NCBI GenBank assembly: GCA_002402025.1
Contig: NVUU01000032.1
Location: 9,236 to 14,740, forward strand
Origin: Candidatus Aerophobota bacterium
GTDB taxonomy: Bacteria > Chlamydiota > Chlamydiia > Chlamydiales > GCA-2402025
DNA: 5,505 nt
Reading direction: 5' to 3'
Shown: positions 4,953 through 5,505 of the stretch, piece after piece
How positions within the stretch are numbered: position 1 is the stretch's first letter
Layout: each line of letters opens with the position of its first letter
The notes under the pieces: model-generated
What the model was told of the DNA's origin: nothing
Database searches by the model: none
What the model saw: the letters and a program-made list of their open reading frames with translations, nothing else
Made by a program: the position numbers and the translations under genes

Positions 4953-5505
4953 ATGATTTCATTACATGACATCTCAAAAGCCTTTGGCAGCAGAACATTA
5001 TTCGAAAATATTAGCGCTAGCTTCAATCCCGGAAATCGATATGGATTAACAGGACCAAACGGTGCTGGAAAATCCACTCTTTTGAAAATCGTCATGGGAC
5101 AAGAATCCCCTACTTCCGGCTCTGTAACCCTTCCAAAAAGAGTTGGATTCTTGAAGCAAGATATCGAAGCCTTCAAAGATTTCATAGTAAGAGACGTCGT
5201 TGTTATGGGAAATGAACCTCTTTGGGCTGTCTTGGAAGAGCGAGATAAGCTCTACGAAGAAGAAATGACAGATGCCATTGGCATGAGACTTGGCGAAATA
5301 GAAGAAGTCATCGCTGATGAAGATGGGTATAGCGCAGATGCTGATGCTGAAATCCTACTTAGTGGCATGGGAATAGAGGAAGAACTTTTTGAAACGAAAA
5401 TGTCTGAAATCCCAACAGATCTGCAATTTAGAGTCCTTCTTTGCCAATCCCTATTTGGAAAACCTGAAGCATTGCTACTTGATGAACCAACAAACCACCT
5501 AGATC
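4953..5505 (+). CDS. ybiT: ABC-F family ATPase, YbiT-like (3' part beyond window)
   Basis: A soluble ABC ATPase without membrane domains. ABC-F proteins act on the ribosome (translation factors and, in some cases, antibiotic protection). The 184 codons present cover most of the first nucleotide-binding domain: FGSRTLFENIS at 11-21 and GNRYGL at 27-32, Walker A GPNGAGKST at 34-42, Q-loop Gln69 (FLKQD), and Walker B LLLDEPTNHLD ending at 184 with Asp177 and catalytic Glu178. The usual LSGGQ signature is replaced by MSEIPTDLQFRVLL (150-163), which parallels MSEVAPGWKLRVLL in the first domain of E. coli YbiT; together with GNRYGL, VxxMGxxxLW (82-91) and the acidic stretch around 113-131 ending GYSAdA, this favours YbiT over Uup, EttA or YheS. 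ATG 4953 is the only start after an in-frame TAA at 4944-4946; the ribosome site is weak (TAAG). The full protein should be about 530 residues. Confidence 0.93.
   Translation, partial: MISLHDISKAFGSRTLFENISASFNPGNRYGLTGPNGAGKSTLLKIVMGQESPTSGSVTLPKRVGFLKQDIEAFKDFIVRDVVVMGNEPLWAVLEERDKLYEEEMTDAIGMRLGEIEEVIADEDGYSADADAEILLSGMGIEEELFETKMSEIPTDLQFRVLLCQSLFGKPEALLLDEPTNHLD

Noticed and set aside
4943..5185. Minus-strand ORF of 80 codons
   Set aside because: It is antisense to the Walker A region of the ABC-F gene and shows no features of its own.

Overview
The window looks like chromosome from a member of the phylum Chlamydiae, most likely one of the environmental or amoeba-associated lineages (Simkania/Parachlamydia/Waddlia type) rather than Chlamydia itself. 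The reasons are: a GlyA with the long insertions typical of chlamydial serine hydroxymethyltransferase; a close homologue of the chlamydial coiled-coil/zinc-ribbon protein CT398 (CdsZ); an RNase P RNA that appears to lack the GGU motif, as chlamydial ones do; and a XerC recombinase close to an ABC-F ATPase, an association I recall from Chlamydia (CT347/CT348). Species cannot be fixed without a database search. Base composition is moderately AT-rich.

Layout. Left part, minus strand: a short ORF for a signal-peptide protein with a single YVTN-like propeller repeat (1443-1730), followed by glyA (1358 down to the window edge, 3' end missing). A promoter-like pair inside the short ORF could drive glyA, whose leader holds three in-frame ATGs, each with an upstream purine tract. 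Centre, plus strand: cdsZ (2002-2769) is followed within 7 bases by the RNase P RNA gene rnpB (about 2777-3142). Convergent to it, xerC (4045 down to 3128) overlaps the last bases of rnpB; the T-tract after rnpB is also the Lys-Lys-Lys codons near the XerC C-terminus. Right part, plus strand: an unrecognised gene with a CxxC...CxxH cluster (4282-4842; its true N-terminus may be frameshifted, starting near 4170), then the first third of a YbiT-type ABC-F gene (4953 to the edge) behind the best promoter in the window, which has a perfect 14-bp palindrome between its -35 and -10.

Functionally the recognisable genes are housekeeping: one-carbon metabolism (GlyA), tRNA 5' maturation (rnpB), chromosome dimer resolution (XerC), ribosome-associated ATPase (YbiT-like), plus the chlamydial scaffold CdsZ reported to link sigma-54 and type III secretion. 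They do not form one pathway. The non-routine parts are the rnpB/xerC overlap, the decayed secreted ORF, the unknown Cys/His gene and the palindromic promoter. I see no CRISPR array, insertion sequence, tRNA gene or defence system, and no convincing new multi-gene system.
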